Source of the DNA: Rhodobacteraceae bacterium Alg238-R152
GTDB taxonomy: Bacteria > Pseudomonadota > Alphaproteobacteria > Rhodobacterales > Rhodobacteraceae
Reading direction: 5' to 3'
DNA length: 64,000 bases
Assembly (NCBI GenBank): GCA_900537125.1
Contig: UNRJ01000009.1
Span: forward strand, 181,339-245,338
The translations under genes and the position numbers were made by a program. Positions within the stretch are counted from its first letter, which is position 1. Each line of letters opens with the position of its first letter. Of the stretch, positions 19,040-28,599 are shown piece after piece. A model generated the notes under the pieces. That model was not told the DNA's origin and did not search any database. It worked only from the letters and a program-made list of their open reading frames with translations.

Positions 19040-19728
19040 TCGATCCGGACAGACAGTTGATGGCGGCGATGCAGGACATGGTGTCCAACGATGGACATGA
19101 GGTTCACTGCCACGTGTCACCAGACACCGCCCTGACCGATCTGGCGCGGCAACCCGCCGATTTGGTGGTGCTCGAACTGCGGCAAAAATCCATGGACGCG
19201 CTCATGCTGATCGAACGGATCACCGAGACTTATGGAATTCCTGTGATTGTGGTCAGCAAATCTGCCAGCAGCACCGAAGAAGCGATGATGCTGCGTCTGG
19301 GCGCAGACGACTATCTGGCCAAGCCGTTCTCCATGCGCGTGTTCGGTGCGCGTGTCGCCGCCTCTTTGCGCCGTTCCGGGGAACTCTTGCGTGCGCCAGA
19401 TGACATCACGGTTTTGCAACGCGGGCCTTTGAGACTCGACCGGCTCCGCCATGAGGCCTTGTGGAATGGCGATGAAATAGCGCTCACGGCCACCGAATTC
19501 AATGTGCTGTGGATCATAGCTCTACGTCCTGGCCAGGTGCTCAGCCGCGCCAGTATTTTGGACCTGGCCTATGGCGGCGACGTGTTTGTCACTGACCGTA
19601 GCATCGACAGCCAGATAAAACGTATCCGGCGCAAAATTCGCGATGTCGCGCCAAACTTCATAGCCATCGAGACCCTCTATGGAGTGGGTTATCGTTTCTC
19701 GGATTCCCCGGAGGATGTGGCCGCGTAA
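19021..19728 (+). CDS. OmpR/ChvI-like response regulator with atypical receiver
   Basis: A 235-residue two-domain regulator: receiver (1-118) and winged helix (about 130-228). The C-terminal SIDSQIKRIRRKIR and IETLYGVGYRFS match the ChvI branch. The receiver keeps Ser79 and Lys101. The phospho-acceptor position is Glu52 (VVLELR) instead of Asp, and the acidic pair is D8-P9 rather than D-D. It may therefore be locked in an active-like state or regulated without phosphorylation. A GGAGG site precedes the ATG. No histidine kinase lies beside it, in keeping with an orphan regulator. Confidence 0.9.
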   Translation: MSRLLLIDPDRQLMAAMQDMVSNDGHEVHCHVSPDTALTDLARQPADLVVLELRQKSMDALMLIERITETYGIPVIVVSKSASSTEEAMMLRLGADDYLAKPFSMRVFGARVAASLRRSGELLRAPDDITVLQRGPLRLDRLRHEALWNGDEIALTATEFNVLWIIALRPGQVLSRASILDLAYGGDVFVTDRSIDSQIKRIRRKIRDVAPNFIAIETLYGVGYRFSDSPEDVAA

Positions 19729-19827
19729 CTGGCCGGTTCTTTTCCCATGATCCTCCTTCGGGGAGAAGAGGCCGGGATGCTCCTCTGTCGAACATCATGC
19801 CCCACCTCGGTGGTGGAGCGCCCGGTC

Positions 19828-20298
19828 TCATTTAGATTTAAACACCAGCGAAACGCCATTCAGACAGTGGCGTTTCCCCGTGGGTCGCGGGCCATCGTCA
19901 AAGATGTGTCCCAGATGTGACCCACAGCGACGACAGTGGCATTCGGTGCGGACCCGAAGCAATTTGCGGTCCGGCTTGGTTCCAATCGCTTTGGGGAGCG
20001 ATTTGTAGAAGCTGGGCCATCCGGTGCCGCTGTCGTACTTATGATTGGAGCTGTAGAGCTTCAGGTCACATCCACGGCAATGATACGTGCCTTTGTCGTA
20101 GTTTTTATCAAGCGGCGATGACCCTGCCCGCTCCGTGCCTTCATCGCGCATCACCTTGTATTGCGCAGACGAGAGCATGGCGCGCCACTCTGCCTCTGTC
20201 CGGGTGACTTCAAACTCCTTAGCCAGAGTCGCTCGCGGCAAAATCATAGTTGCGAGGGTTGCCGCGCCTGCGGCAGATAAGAAATGGCGACGTTGCAT
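19828..20298 (-). CDS. msrB: peptide-methionine (R)-S-oxide reductase, exported (Tat-type signal)
   Basis: A 156-residue MsrB. Zinc-binding pairs CRGC and CRRC and the catalytic Cys in RHCLNGVSL are all present. The start at 20298 has GGAG 8 nt upstream and gives an N-terminus MQRRHFLSAAGAATLATMIL. That is a twin-arginine-like signal, so the enzyme should repair oxidised methionines in periplasmic proteins. It is convergent with the response regulator. Its electron donor is not encoded here. Confidence 0.93.
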   Translation of the reverse strand: MQRRHFLSAAGAATLATMILPRATLAKEFEVTRTEAEWRAMLSSAQYKVMRDEGTERAGSSPLDKNYDKGTYHCRGCDLKLYSSNHKYDSGTGWPSFYKSLPKAIGTKPDRKLLRVRTECHCRRCGSHLGHIFDDGPRPTGKRHCLNGVSLVFKSK

Positions 20299-20494
20299 TC
20301 TGCGTACTCCTTTGGTCGTAGAATTGCGGACCAATCCTCGCAGAAGCAACTAACGACTTAGCACATGGCTGTGAGTTTCGTGACAACGCCGCGTCTTTTG
20401 ATGACTTTTGCTTGTGATCCCGCGGGAATTGATGCACCAAAGGCCGATAGATTTGGGCTGCTCCAAAGGGGCTGCCGGGAGAAGGACAGAGGAC

Positions 20495-21481
20495 ATGGCG
20501 GACGGCATGATGGACACCAACACAAAGCCCACCGAAGACATTGATCTGCGCGAAGTGTTCGGCATCGACAGCGACATGAAAATCAAGGGTTTTGCAGAGC
20601 GCACCGACCGCGTTCCTGAAATCGACCCAACCTATAAATTTGACCCTGAAACCACGCTGGCAATTCTCGCGGGTTTTGGTCACAACCGTCGTGTGATGAT
20701 TCAGGGCTACCACGGCACCGGTAAATCGACCCACATCGAACAGGTTGCCGCCCGTCTGAACTGGCCCTGTGTGCGTGTGAACCTCGACAGCCACATCAGC
20801 CGGATCGACCTGATTGGTAAAGACGCCATCAAGCTGCGCGATGGCAAACAAGTCACCGAATTCCACGAAGGCATCCTGCCGTGGGCACTGCGCAACAACA
20901 CCGCGATTGTGTTTGATGAATATGACGCTGGCCGGGCTGACGTGATGTTTGTGATCCAGCGTGTTCTGGAGCACGACGGCAAGTTGACGCTTCTGGATCA
21001 GAACGAAGTGATCACGCCAAACCCCTACTTCCGCCTGTTTGCCACCGCAAACACCGTCGGTCTCGGCGACACAACCGGGCTGTACCACGGCACACAGCAG
21101 ATCAACCAAGCCCAGATGGACCGTTGGTCGCTGGTGTCCACGTTGAACTACCTCAGCCACGACGCGGAAGCCGCGATCATCTTGTCCAAGGCGCCGCACT
21201 ACAACACCGCCGAAGGCCGCAAGATCATCAATCAGATGGTGACTGTTGCTGACCTGACCCGGACGGCGTTTATGAACGGCGACCTGTCCACCGTTATGAG
21301 CCCACGGACCGTGATAAATTGGGCCGCCAACTCGGAAATCTTCCGCGATGTTGGCTACGCCTTCCGCCTGAGTTTCCTGAACAAATGTGACGAGCTGGAA
21401 CGCCAGACCGTGGCCGAGTTCTATCAGCGCTGCTTTGACGAAGAGCTGCCTGAAAGCGCGGCCAGCGTGAGCTTGGGCTAA
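20495..21481 (+). CDS. cobS: cobaltochelatase subunit CobS (AAA+ ATPase)
   Basis: A 328-residue MoxR-type AAA+ ATPase. Walker [10 protein letters not shown] is at 71-79 and Walker B AIVFDEYD at 137-144. With CobT and CobN it forms the aerobic ATP-dependent chelatase that inserts cobalt into hydrogenobyrinate a,c-diamide in B12 synthesis. The start at 20495 has AAGGA 8 nt upstream. cobN is not in the window. cobT follows after 163 nt that contain two GC-rich stem-loops. Confidence 0.96.
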   Translation: MADGMMDTNTKPTEDIDLREVFGIDSDMKIKGFAERTDRVPEIDPTYKFDPETTLAILAGFGHNRRVMIQGYHGTGKSTHIEQVAARLNWPCVRVNLDSHISRIDLIGKDAIKLRDGKQVTEFHEGILPWALRNNTAIVFDEYDAGRADVMFVIQRVLEHDGKLTLLDQNEVITPNPYFRLFATANTVGLGDTTGLYHGTQQINQAQMDRWSLVSTLNYLSHDAEAAIILSKAPHYNTAEGRKIINQMVTVADLTRTAFMNGDLSTVMSPRTVINWAANSEIFRDVGYAFRLSFLNKCDELERQTVAEFYQRCFDEELPESAASVSLG

Positions 21482-21492
21482 CCAATAGCCTC

Positions 21493-21542
21493 GCCCGGCA
21501 ACAACGCCGGGCAGTGCCCGACCGCCCCCATGGGCGGGCACT
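21493..21542 (+). other. two tandem GC-rich stem-loops between cobS and cobT
   Basis: GCCCGGC/GCCGGGC (21493-21512, loop AACAAC) is followed at once by AGTGCCCG/CGGGCACT (21513-21542). Neither has a T-run, so they look like mRNA-stabilising or REP-like hairpins, not a terminator. Confidence 0.55.
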
Positions 21543-21644
21543 TCGTTTTCCGCCCGCGGTCGGCCACTGCCCTTCGAAAACATCCGAAAGGCTGGACAAA
21601 GACCACTCTCAGCGGGAAACTCTTTCCATGGACAGGGTGCGACT

Positions 21645-23519
21645 ATGAAAAAGCCAACTGACAACCCAGCTGATCCGTTCAAAAAGGCCCTGGCTGAGGC
21701 CACCAAAGTCATGGCCGACGATCCGGAACTGTCTGTGTCCTATACAGTTGATCCCTCGGGCATGTCCGGGGACAGCATCCGTCTGCCGCAAATCAGCCGC
21801 CGCATGTCCCGTGACGAAGTGCTTTTGGCGCGCGGCACAGCCGATGCGCTTGCTTTGCAGCGCAAGTATCACGATGACGCCACCCACATGCGCTATGCGC
21901 CCGGTCAGGGCATTGCCCGCGATCTCTATGAGGCCATGGAAACCGCTCGGTGCGAAGGCATGGGCGCGCGTGACATGCCCGGCACCGCCACCAACATCGA
22001 CATGAAGATCAGCCAGGAAGCCAACGGGCGTGGCTATGGCGACATGACGTCTACGGAACAGGCCCCCCTGCCCGTTGCGGCTGGCTACTTGATCCGCCAC
22101 CTGGCCACCGGGCGCGACCTGCCCCCTGCGGCGGCCAATGTAATGAACCTATGGCGCGGCTATATCGAGCAAAGCGCCGGAGACCACCTGGACGACTTGC
22201 AAGACCTGCTGTCCGATCAACAGGCCTTTGCCAAATTTGCCCGCCAGATCATCGATGATCTCGGCTACGGCGATCAGCTGGGTGACGACCCCGACGACAT
22301 CGAGGATCAGGAAGACGACGCTGAAGAACAGGCCGAAGAACAGGACGATCCGGATAGCCAAGGTCAAGACGACAGCGACGAAGAAGACACCGAAGCCAGC
22401 CCTGAGCAGTCTCAGGAAGAGCAGCAGGACATGTCCGAGGCGCAGGTCACCATGGATGACATGGCTGAGGACGAGATGTCGGATGAGGCCGAGATGCCCG
22501 ACGGTGACGCGCCGCTTGATCCGCCGCCCGCGCCGCCGATTTCGGACGCTGACCCGGATTACATCGCTTTTGACACCACCAATGATGAAGAAATTGCCGC
22601 TGAAGAGCTGGCCGAGCCCATCGAGTTGGAACGTTTGCGGGCGTATCTTGATCAGCAGCTGGAACCACTTAAAGGCGCGGTGAGCCGTTTGGCCAACCGC
22701 CTGCAACGCCGCCTTCAGGCGCAGCAGAACCGCAGCTGGGAATTTGACCTTGAGGAAGGCACGCTGGACGCCGGTCGTCTTGCGCGGGTTGTGGCCAATC
22801 CCACCACGCCGCTCAGCTTCAAAATGGAGCATGACACGGAATTCCGCGACACCGTGGTGACGCTGTTGCTGGACAACTCCGGGTCGATGCGTGGCCGCCC
22901 GATCTCCATCGCCGCCATCTGTGCCGACGTGCTGGCCCGCACGCTGGAGCGCTGCAATGTGAAGGTCGAGATCCTTGGCTTCACCACACGCGCATGGAAA
23001 GGTGGCTTGGCCCGCGAAAAATGGCTGAACGATGGCCGCCCGCAACAGCCTGGTCGCCTCAACGACCTGCGCCACATCATCTACAAACAGGCGGACGCCC
23101 CATGGCGGCGCGTGCGGCCCAACTTGGGGCTGATGATGAAAGAGGGTCTGCTGAAGGAAAACATCGACGGCGAGGCGCTGGAATGGGCGCACCGCCGTAT
23201 GATGGCCCGTCCGGAGCAGCGTAAAATCCTGATGGTGATCTCTGATGGCGCACCGGTGGACGACAGCACACTATCGGTGAACCCCGCCAATTATCTGGAA
23301 AAACACCTGCGCGACGTGATTGCCATGGTTGAGAAACGCAAGATGGTGGAGCTTCTGGCGATTGGTATCGGCCACGATGTCACCCGCTACTATGACCGCG
23401 CGGTGACCATCACTGATGTGGAACAACTGGCCGGTGCCATGACGGAACAACTGGCCGCTCTGTTTGACAATGATCCCCGGGCACGTGCGCGGGTCATGGG
23501 GATGCGGAAAGTCAGCTAA
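21645..23519 (+). CDS. cobT: cobaltochelatase subunit CobT
   Basis: A 624-residue CobT. The N-terminal part is helical, residues about 214-290 form a long Asp/Glu-rich stretch, and the C-terminal von Willebrand A domain has the MIDAS motif DNSGS at 410-414. CobT stabilises the CobS hexamer and couples it to CobN. It is in the same direction as cobS and closed by its own terminator. Length and domain order are normal for the family. Confidence 0.96.
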   Translation: MKKPTDNPADPFKKALAEATKVMADDPELSVSYTVDPSGMSGDSIRLPQISRRMSRDEVLLARGTADALALQRKYHDDATHMRYAPGQGIARDLYEAMETARCEGMGARDMPGTATNIDMKISQEANGRGYGDMTSTEQAPLPVAAGYLIRHLATGRDLPPAAANVMNLWRGYIEQSAGDHLDDLQDLLSDQQAFAKFARQIIDDLGYGDQLGDDPDDIEDQEDDAEEQAEEQDDPDSQGQDDSDEEDTEASPEQSQEEQQDMSEAQVTMDDMAEDEMSDEAEMPDGDAPLDPPPAPPISDADPDYIAFDTTNDEEIAAEELAEPIELERLRAYLDQQLEPLKGAVSRLANRLQRRLQAQQNRSWEFDLEEGTLDAGRLARVVANPTTPLSFKMEHDTEFRDTVVTLLLDNSGSMRGRPISIAAICADVLARTLERCNVKVEILGFTTRAWKGGLAREKWLNDGRPQQPGRLNDLRHIIYKQADAPWRRVRPNLGLMMKEGLLKENIDGEALEWAHRRMMARPEQRKILMVISDGAPVDDSTLSVNPANYLEKHLRDVIAMVEKRKMVELLAIGIGHDVTRYYDRAVTITDVEQLAGAMTEQLAALFDNDPRARARVMGMRKVS

Positions 23520-23565
23520 GACCCGCATTCACATTCATTAAGTATCCCGGGGGTGAGCGTCTGCG

Positions 23566-23584
23566 AGGGGGCTGGCCCCCTTTT
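23566..23584 (+). terminator. intrinsic terminator downstream of cobT
   Basis: AGGGGG/CCCCCT around a CTGG loop is followed by TTTT, 46 nt past the cobT stop. Confidence 0.65.
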
Positions 23585-23672
23585 CTGCTTGTTGGCCACA
23601 GGCAATGCACTTGCCAATGTCTGCTCTGTGGGTATCACTGAACGCCCATTCACTTACTGCGAGGAACGCCCC

Positions 23673-25484
23673 ATGTTTCAGGATTTTGCTGTCACCGCCC
23701 GCCCGGAACAGGGGCTGAGCCGCTTGAAAGGGCTACGCGAGACGTTGACCGCAGAAGGTCTGGACGGATTTCTTGTGCCGCGTGCCGATGCGCATCAAGG
23801 CGAATACGTCGCCCCGCGCGATGACCGTCTGGCATGGCTCACCGGATTTACTGGCTCCGCAGGTTTTTGCGTGGTGCTCGACGACATCGCTGGGGTGTTT
23901 GTCGATGGCCGCTACCGCACTCAGGTTAAGCAGCAGGTTGCTGATGTATTCACCCCGGTGGATTGGCCGGAGGTGTTGCCGGGGCCTTGGATTGTGGAAC
24001 ACCTTGGCACAGGCACCGTGGGTTTTGACCCGTGGCTCTATACCGTGGGCCAGATGGAGGCGCTGATCAAAGCCGCTGAGGGCAAAGACATCACCTTTGT
24101 GCCCGTACCCAATATGGTTGATGCCATTTGGGAAGACCAACCTGCCCCACCAATGGCCCCGGTGAAAAGCCACCCAACCTCTGTGGCGGGAGAATCCCAT
24201 CACGACAAGCGCGCACGGCTGGCGGCAGACCTGAACGCCCATGGCGAAAGCGCCGCAGTGATCACCCTGCCTGACAGCATTGCCTGGCTGCTCAATATTC
24301 GCGGCGCCGACATCCCCCGCAACCCACTGGCCCATGGTTTTGCCGTGCTGAATTCCGACGCCTCCGTGGACCTTTTTATGGCAGCAGGAAAACTGTCGGA
24401 TGTCATGGATCACCTTGGTGACCCTGTGCGCGTGCATGCACCAGAGAGCTTTATCCCGCACCTTGCCCAACTGACCGGCACTGTGCGGCTCGACAAAGCC
24501 AGTGCGCCCATCGCTGTTCAGTCCGCACTGATTCAAAGCGGTGCAGACATCAGCTACGGTCAAGATCCCTGCATTATGCCCAAGGCGCGCAAAAATGCGG
24601 CTGAGATTGCCGGCATGGCTGAGGCGCATTTGCGTGACGGTGCAGCCGTTGTGAATTTTCTCAGCTGGTTTGATGCGCAAGACAAAACCGCACTGACAGA
24701 AATTGACGTGGTCACCAAACTCGAAGAATATCGCCGGGCCACCAACGCGCTCTTGGAAATCAGCTTTGACACCATCGCGGGGGCTGGTCCTAACGGTGCC
24801 ATCATGCACTATCGTGTAACCGACGAGACCAACCGTCCGTTACAAAACGGTGACTTGATGGTGCTCGACAGTGGCGGACAATATGCCGATGGCACCACCG
24901 ACATCACCCGTACATTGCCAATTGGTGAGGTCAGCGCAGACGCCAAAATTGCCTTCACCCGCGTATTGCAAGGCATGATCGCCGTCTCACGCATGCGCTT
25001 CCCCAAAGGGGTCGCAGGCAGCCACATCGAGGCCATTGGCCGTCTGCCCTTGTGGATGGCGGGACAAGACTTTGATCACGGGTTGGGCCATGGCGTTGGC
25101 GCTTACCTCTGTGTGCACGAAGGACCGCAACGCCTGAGCCGGGTGAGCGACACCCCACTTGAAGTGGGCATGATCCTGTCTAATGAACCCGGATATTATC
25201 GCCTTGGCGCCTTTGGCATTCGCATCGAAAACCTGATTGTGGTGGAAGAGGCCCCCGCCCTGCCCGGCGGTGATGACCACCGCGAGATGTTGCAGTTCCG
25301 TAATTTGACCTATGCCCCCATTGACGTGACCATGGTGTGTGCCAACATGTTGTCAGCAGACGAACTGAAGTGGCTCAACACCTACCATGCGACGTGCCGT
25401 CAATTGCTCTCCCCAAGACTCGCGCCGGAACAGCAATTGTGGTTGGATGCAGCCTGCGCTGCGCTGTCACATTCCATCGATTGA
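23673..25484 (+). CDS. Xaa-Pro aminopeptidase (aminopeptidase P, M24B)
   Basis: A 603-residue three-domain aminopeptidase P: two creatinase-like N-terminal domains and a C-terminal pita-bread domain. The dinuclear metal ligands can be read in order: two Asp in LDSGGQYADGTTDITRT, His in HGLGHGVGAYLCVHEGP, Glu in SNEPGYY and Glu in IRIENL. The length and the extra C-terminal segment fit the long, eukaryote-like cytosolic aminopeptidase P1 form. The start at 23673 has GAGGAA 6 nt upstream. It releases N-terminal residues preceding proline. Confidence 0.94.
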   Translation: MFQDFAVTARPEQGLSRLKGLRETLTAEGLDGFLVPRADAHQGEYVAPRDDRLAWLTGFTGSAGFCVVLDDIAGVFVDGRYRTQVKQQVADVFTPVDWPEVLPGPWIVEHLGTGTVGFDPWLYTVGQMEALIKAAEGKDITFVPVPNMVDAIWEDQPAPPMAPVKSHPTSVAGESHHDKRARLAADLNAHGESAAVITLPDSIAWLLNIRGADIPRNPLAHGFAVLNSDASVDLFMAAGKLSDVMDHLGDPVRVHAPESFIPHLAQLTGTVRLDKASAPIAVQSALIQSGADISYGQDPCIMPKARKNAAEIAGMAEAHLRDGAAVVNFLSWFDAQDKTALTEIDVVTKLEEYRRATNALLEISFDTIAGAGPNGAIMHYRVTDETNRPLQNGDLMVLDSGGQYADGTTDITRTLPIGEVSADAKIAFTRVLQGMIAVSRMRFPKGVAGSHIEAIGRLPLWMAGQDFDHGLGHGVGAYLCVHEGPQRLSRVSDTPLEVGMILSNEPGYYRLGAFGIRIENLIVVEEAPALPGGDDHREMLQFRNLTYAPIDVTMVCANMLSADELKWLNTYHATCRQLLSPRLAPEQQLWLDAACAALSHSID

Positions 25485-25538
25485 CATGGAACTGATACAC
25501 CACAACTTTACTTGAGCGCGAAACAGGAGGGATACCAC

Positions 25539-25880
25539 ATGACAAAGATCACAATCCGCAAAGCAGAAGGCAATTGGGTTGTCCGTGCTGGTGGCGCCAT
25601 CCTGGGCGAAAGCAGCAACGCGCTGGAGCTGAGCGAGGGCGATCTTGCCCCTGTGATCTACTTCCCACGCACCGACATCGCTATGGCCTTTCTGGATGAA
25701 AGTGAGAAGACCACACATTGCCCGCACAAAGGCGATGCCAAATACTTCTCGATTGTGACCAAGAGCCAAACCATCGCCAACACCGCATGGAGTTATGAAG
25801 CTCCTGTTGAGCCCGTTGCGCGTATCAAAGACCATTTGGCGTTTCACACCAGCGACTTGGTGGCCGTCGAACGCGTTTAA
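25539..25880 (+). CDS. DUF427 domain-containing protein
   Basis: A 113-residue protein with the DUF427 pattern: RKAEGNWVVRAGGAILGESS, VIYFPRTDIAMAFL, CPHKGDAKYFSI and the WSYEAP strand. The fold is a small beta-tent of unknown activity. AGGAGG lies 8 nt before the ATG. It stands between the aminopeptidase and the ABC operon in the same direction. Confidence 0.88.
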   Translation: MTKITIRKAEGNWVVRAGGAILGESSNALELSEGDLAPVIYFPRTDIAMAFLDESEKTTHCPHKGDAKYFSIVTKSQTIANTAWSYEAPVEPVARIKDHLAFHTSDLVAVERV

Positions 25881-25933
25881 GTTAGTGATGAAGCGTGCTG
25901 GACACTGGCACGCTTTCGCTCAACAGTGCGCGC

Positions 25934-26623
25934 ATGTCTCAGATAGTTATTTCCGATCTTTCCTTTGCTTGGCCCGGTCAAACCAGACCGGTGTTGCAAA
26001 ATACTTCCTTGAGCATTGAGGCAGGAGACCGCGTGATGCTGCGGGGGCCCAGCGGATCGGGCAAATCAACCTTGTTGTCGGCAATTTCCGGCGTTGTGGA
26101 CGTGCCAGCAGGCGCAGTCACTGTGGTCGGAACTGATGTGAGCACCTTGCCCGCCAGCAACCGAGACCGCTTTCGCGCCGACCACATGGGGCTAGTTTTT
26201 CAGGTCTTCAACTTGATCCCATGGCTCAGTGCGCTGGATAATATTCAGCTGCCGTGCCGTTTTTCAAAACGGCGCCGCCTGCGGGTGCAAGGACCTGTGG
26301 AAGGTGAAGCGCACAGACTTATGCGGGCATTGGGACTGGACCCTGACACATTGGGGACCGCTAAAGCCAGTGACCTGAGTGTCGGACAGCAACAACGGGT
26401 GGCCGCAGCCCGCGCCCTCATTGGTAAGCCAGAAATTATTCTGGCAGATGAGCCTACCTCTGCACTTGATCCTGAGGCCAGAAACACCTTCATGCACCTG
26501 CTGTGCCAACAGACACAAGACAGCGGCGCGGCGCTGCTCTTGGTCAGCCATGATAGCGGGCTGGATCACCACTTTGATCGCGTGATCAATCTCGCAGATC
26601 TCGCTTCCACAGGAGCCACATAA
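25934..26623 (+). CDS. ABC transporter ATP-binding protein (LolD/MacB-like)
   Basis: A 229-residue ATPase. Walker A GPSGSGKST, the ABC signature LSVGQQQRVAAARAL and Walker B EIILADEPTSALD are intact. The closest group is the MacB/LolD/FtsE type, which powers FtsX-fold permeases that work mechanically. The ATG at 25934 has only a weak Shine-Dalgarno. The stop overlaps the permease start (TAATG), so the two form a complex. The cargo is discussed under the permease. Confidence 0.92.
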   Translation: MSQIVISDLSFAWPGQTRPVLQNTSLSIEAGDRVMLRGPSGSGKSTLLSAISGVVDVPAGAVTVVGTDVSTLPASNRDRFRADHMGLVFQVFNLIPWLSALDNIQLPCRFSKRRRLRVQGPVEGEAHRLMRALGLDPDTLGTAKASDLSVGQQQRVAAARALIGKPEIILADEPTSALDPEARNTFMHLLCQQTQDSGAALLLVSHDSGLDHHFDRVINLADLASTGAT

Positions 26624-27900
26624 TGGGGTTGGTGCTTCACAGCCTCTGGAACCGCCGGTTTGTCGCCACACTCACAGTTGTGGCCATCGCGCTGAGCGTT
26701 GCCTTGATCCTAAGCGTGGAGCGCTTGCGAGACTCCGCCCGCAGCTCTTTTGCCAATTCCGCTTCGGGTATTGACCTGATCATCGCGCCACGCGGCAATG
26801 ACGTGCAAATCCTGCTGGCCACTGTGTTTGGCGTCGGCTCTACCGGCACAGGCATGTCCGGCGAAGTGTTGGACGTCATAGAAGACATGCCCGGTGTGGC
26901 CTGGGCTGTACCGCTGATGCAGGGGGACAACCACAAAGGGTTTCCGGTCAGTGGCACCTCTGAGGACTATTTCACCCATTTCAAACACAGCCGGGGCGAA
27001 AGCCTGCTGTTTGCCAGCGGCAGTACATTCTCCGACCCGCACTCTGCTGTGATTGGTGCAGAAGTCGCGGAGCGCCTTGGATATCGCGTCGGTTCGGAGA
27101 TCGTAAACGCCCACGGGGCGGGCACCGTGGCGTTGGAAATACATGACGAAGCGCCGTTTGAGGTCAGTGGCATTTTGGCCCCGACCAACACGGCTGTTGA
27201 TCGCATGGTGTGGGTGTCCCTTGAGGGCTTTGATGGCCTTCACGCTGGCGATGAAGCCCCTTCAGCCGACCCTTTTGCAGCGGTGACAGATCTCGACGCA
27301 CATGAGCATGAACACGACGAAGCCCATGATGCACACGCATTTGTGCCAGACCAACTCAACGCGATCTACATCGGCCTGAGCAACCGCACGGCGGTACTGG
27401 GTGTGCAACGGGCCATTGCAACTTATTCGGCGGAACCTTTGGCCGCTGTGATGCCCAACGTCGCCCTGTTGCAGCTTTGGTCAATCACCGGAACTGCAGA
27501 AAATGCACTGCGATTGATGTCAGTAGCTGTGGTCGTCTCAAGCATGATCGGCATGGTGGTGATGTTGTCCGCCGCATTGGAAGCACGACGCCGGGAATTT
27601 GCCATTTTGCGCTCTGTTGGAGCTGCGCCACGCGACGTAGTGTTGATGATTGTCACCGAAGCTTTGCTTGTGACCGCAGCAGGAATCGCTTTGGGGCTGG
27701 CATTGTTTTGGGCTGCCAACTTGGTGGCAGCCCCCCTTCTAACTGCCCGATTTGGAGTCACCTTAAGTGGCCAACTTCTTAACCTGCGTGAGGCCGCCCT
27801 ACTCTTCACGGTGTTGTGTTTTGGCGGATTGGCCAGTGTGCTGCCAGCATGGCGTGTGTATCGAATGACGCTGGCGGATGGCTTGACCACGCGGCTGTAA
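26623..27900 (+). CDS. FtsX/MacB-type ABC transporter permease with His-rich loop
   Basis: A 425-residue permease. One N-terminal TM (about 12-30) is followed by a large periplasmic domain and three C-terminal TMs, the type VII (FtsX-fold) topology. The periplasmic domain ends in a loop (about 222-245) with five His among Asp/Glu (H227, H229, H231, H235, H238), which looks like a metal-binding segment. It overlaps the ATPase gene and is followed after 46 nt by a DUF3299 gene. A role in zinc or other metal homeostasis is inferred from the loop only. Confidence 0.9.
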   Translation: MGLVLHSLWNRRFVATLTVVAIALSVALILSVERLRDSARSSFANSASGIDLIIAPRGNDVQILLATVFGVGSTGTGMSGEVLDVIEDMPGVAWAVPLMQGDNHKGFPVSGTSEDYFTHFKHSRGESLLFASGSTFSDPHSAVIGAEVAERLGYRVGSEIVNAHGAGTVALEIHDEAPFEVSGILAPTNTAVDRMVWVSLEGFDGLHAGDEAPSADPFAAVTDLDAHEHEHDEAHDAHAFVPDQLNAIYIGLSNRTAVLGVQRAIATYSAEPLAAVMPNVALLQLWSITGTAENALRLMSVAVVVSSMIGMVVMLSAALEARRREFAILRSVGAAPRDVVLMIVTEALLVTAAGIALGLALFWAANLVAAPLLTARFGVTLSGQLLNLREAALLFTVLCFGGLASVLPAWRVYRMTLADGLTTRL

Positions 27901-27946
27901 ACGCCACAAATGGCTGCACGCCTATGCAATTGGAGAGGCCCCCGAC

Positions 27947-28594
27947 ATGAAAGCACTTTTGCTGTCCACCATCCTAACACTCGTGGCCTCCATCGGGCTC
28001 TCCGAGCAGACCCGAGAGATTGGCTGGGAAGATTTGGACGTACCTCGCTCCGAATTTGAAAACCCATTTGAAACACTCACCGATTTACAGATGCAGACCT
28101 TAGCACGCATTTTGCGGTTGGATTATCTGGCGGAAACCGAGGCGGATGACGCCGCGCAAGAAGATGCCGCCAGCCTGCGCGAGGAACTTGCCAGCGAAGG
28201 CATTGACGCTGATTTTATGCTGGCGGAACGGCTGCGCATTATGACCAAGCTGGAAAATGAATCGCGCGCGCCTAACCGTGACGTGGTTGGTCAATCCATT
28301 CGCATGCCCGGCTACCTTCTGCCGCTGGAATTGGATGGAAACCTTGCGGTGGAGTTCCTGCTGGTGCCCACCGTCGGCGCTTGCATTCACACACCGCCTC
28401 CGGCCGCAAACCAGATTGTGCATGTCCGATATCCAGCCGGATATCCTACCGACAGCCTTTATACCCCGGTCTGGATCAGCGGCGAAATCCGCAGCGAATT
28501 TGACAGCCACTCCCTCTTTATGGTGGATGGGGACACGGACGTGGATGTGACCTACACCATGGATGCAGACAGTGTAATCGCCTACGGCTCCTGA
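27947..28594 (+). CDS. DUF3299 domain-containing exported protein
   Basis: A 215-residue protein with a Sec signal (about residues 1-19). A GWEDL segment sits just after it, and the DUF3299 core spans about residues 105-210 (IRMPGYLLPLE, FLLVPTVGACIHTPPPAANQIV, TPVWISGEI). The conserved Cys-x-His in that core could bind a metal. It is the third gene of the ABC operon, and such proteins commonly accompany this ABC pair. An apparent GGAG site precedes the ATG. It should act in the periplasm with the permease. Confidence 0.85.
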   Translation: MKALLLSTILTLVASIGLSEQTREIGWEDLDVPRSEFENPFETLTDLQMQTLARILRLDYLAETEADDAAQEDAASLREELASEGIDADFMLAERLRIMTKLENESRAPNRDVVGQSIRMPGYLLPLELDGNLAVEFLLVPTVGACIHTPPPAANQIVHVRYPAGYPTDSLYTPVWISGEIRSEFDSHSLFMVDGDTDVDVTYTMDADSVIAYGS

Positions 28595-28599
28595 CGGGG

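Noticed and set aside
20219..21712. 497-codon open frame antisense to cobS
   Set aside because: Overlaps cobS and msrB and has no domain or ribosome-binding site.
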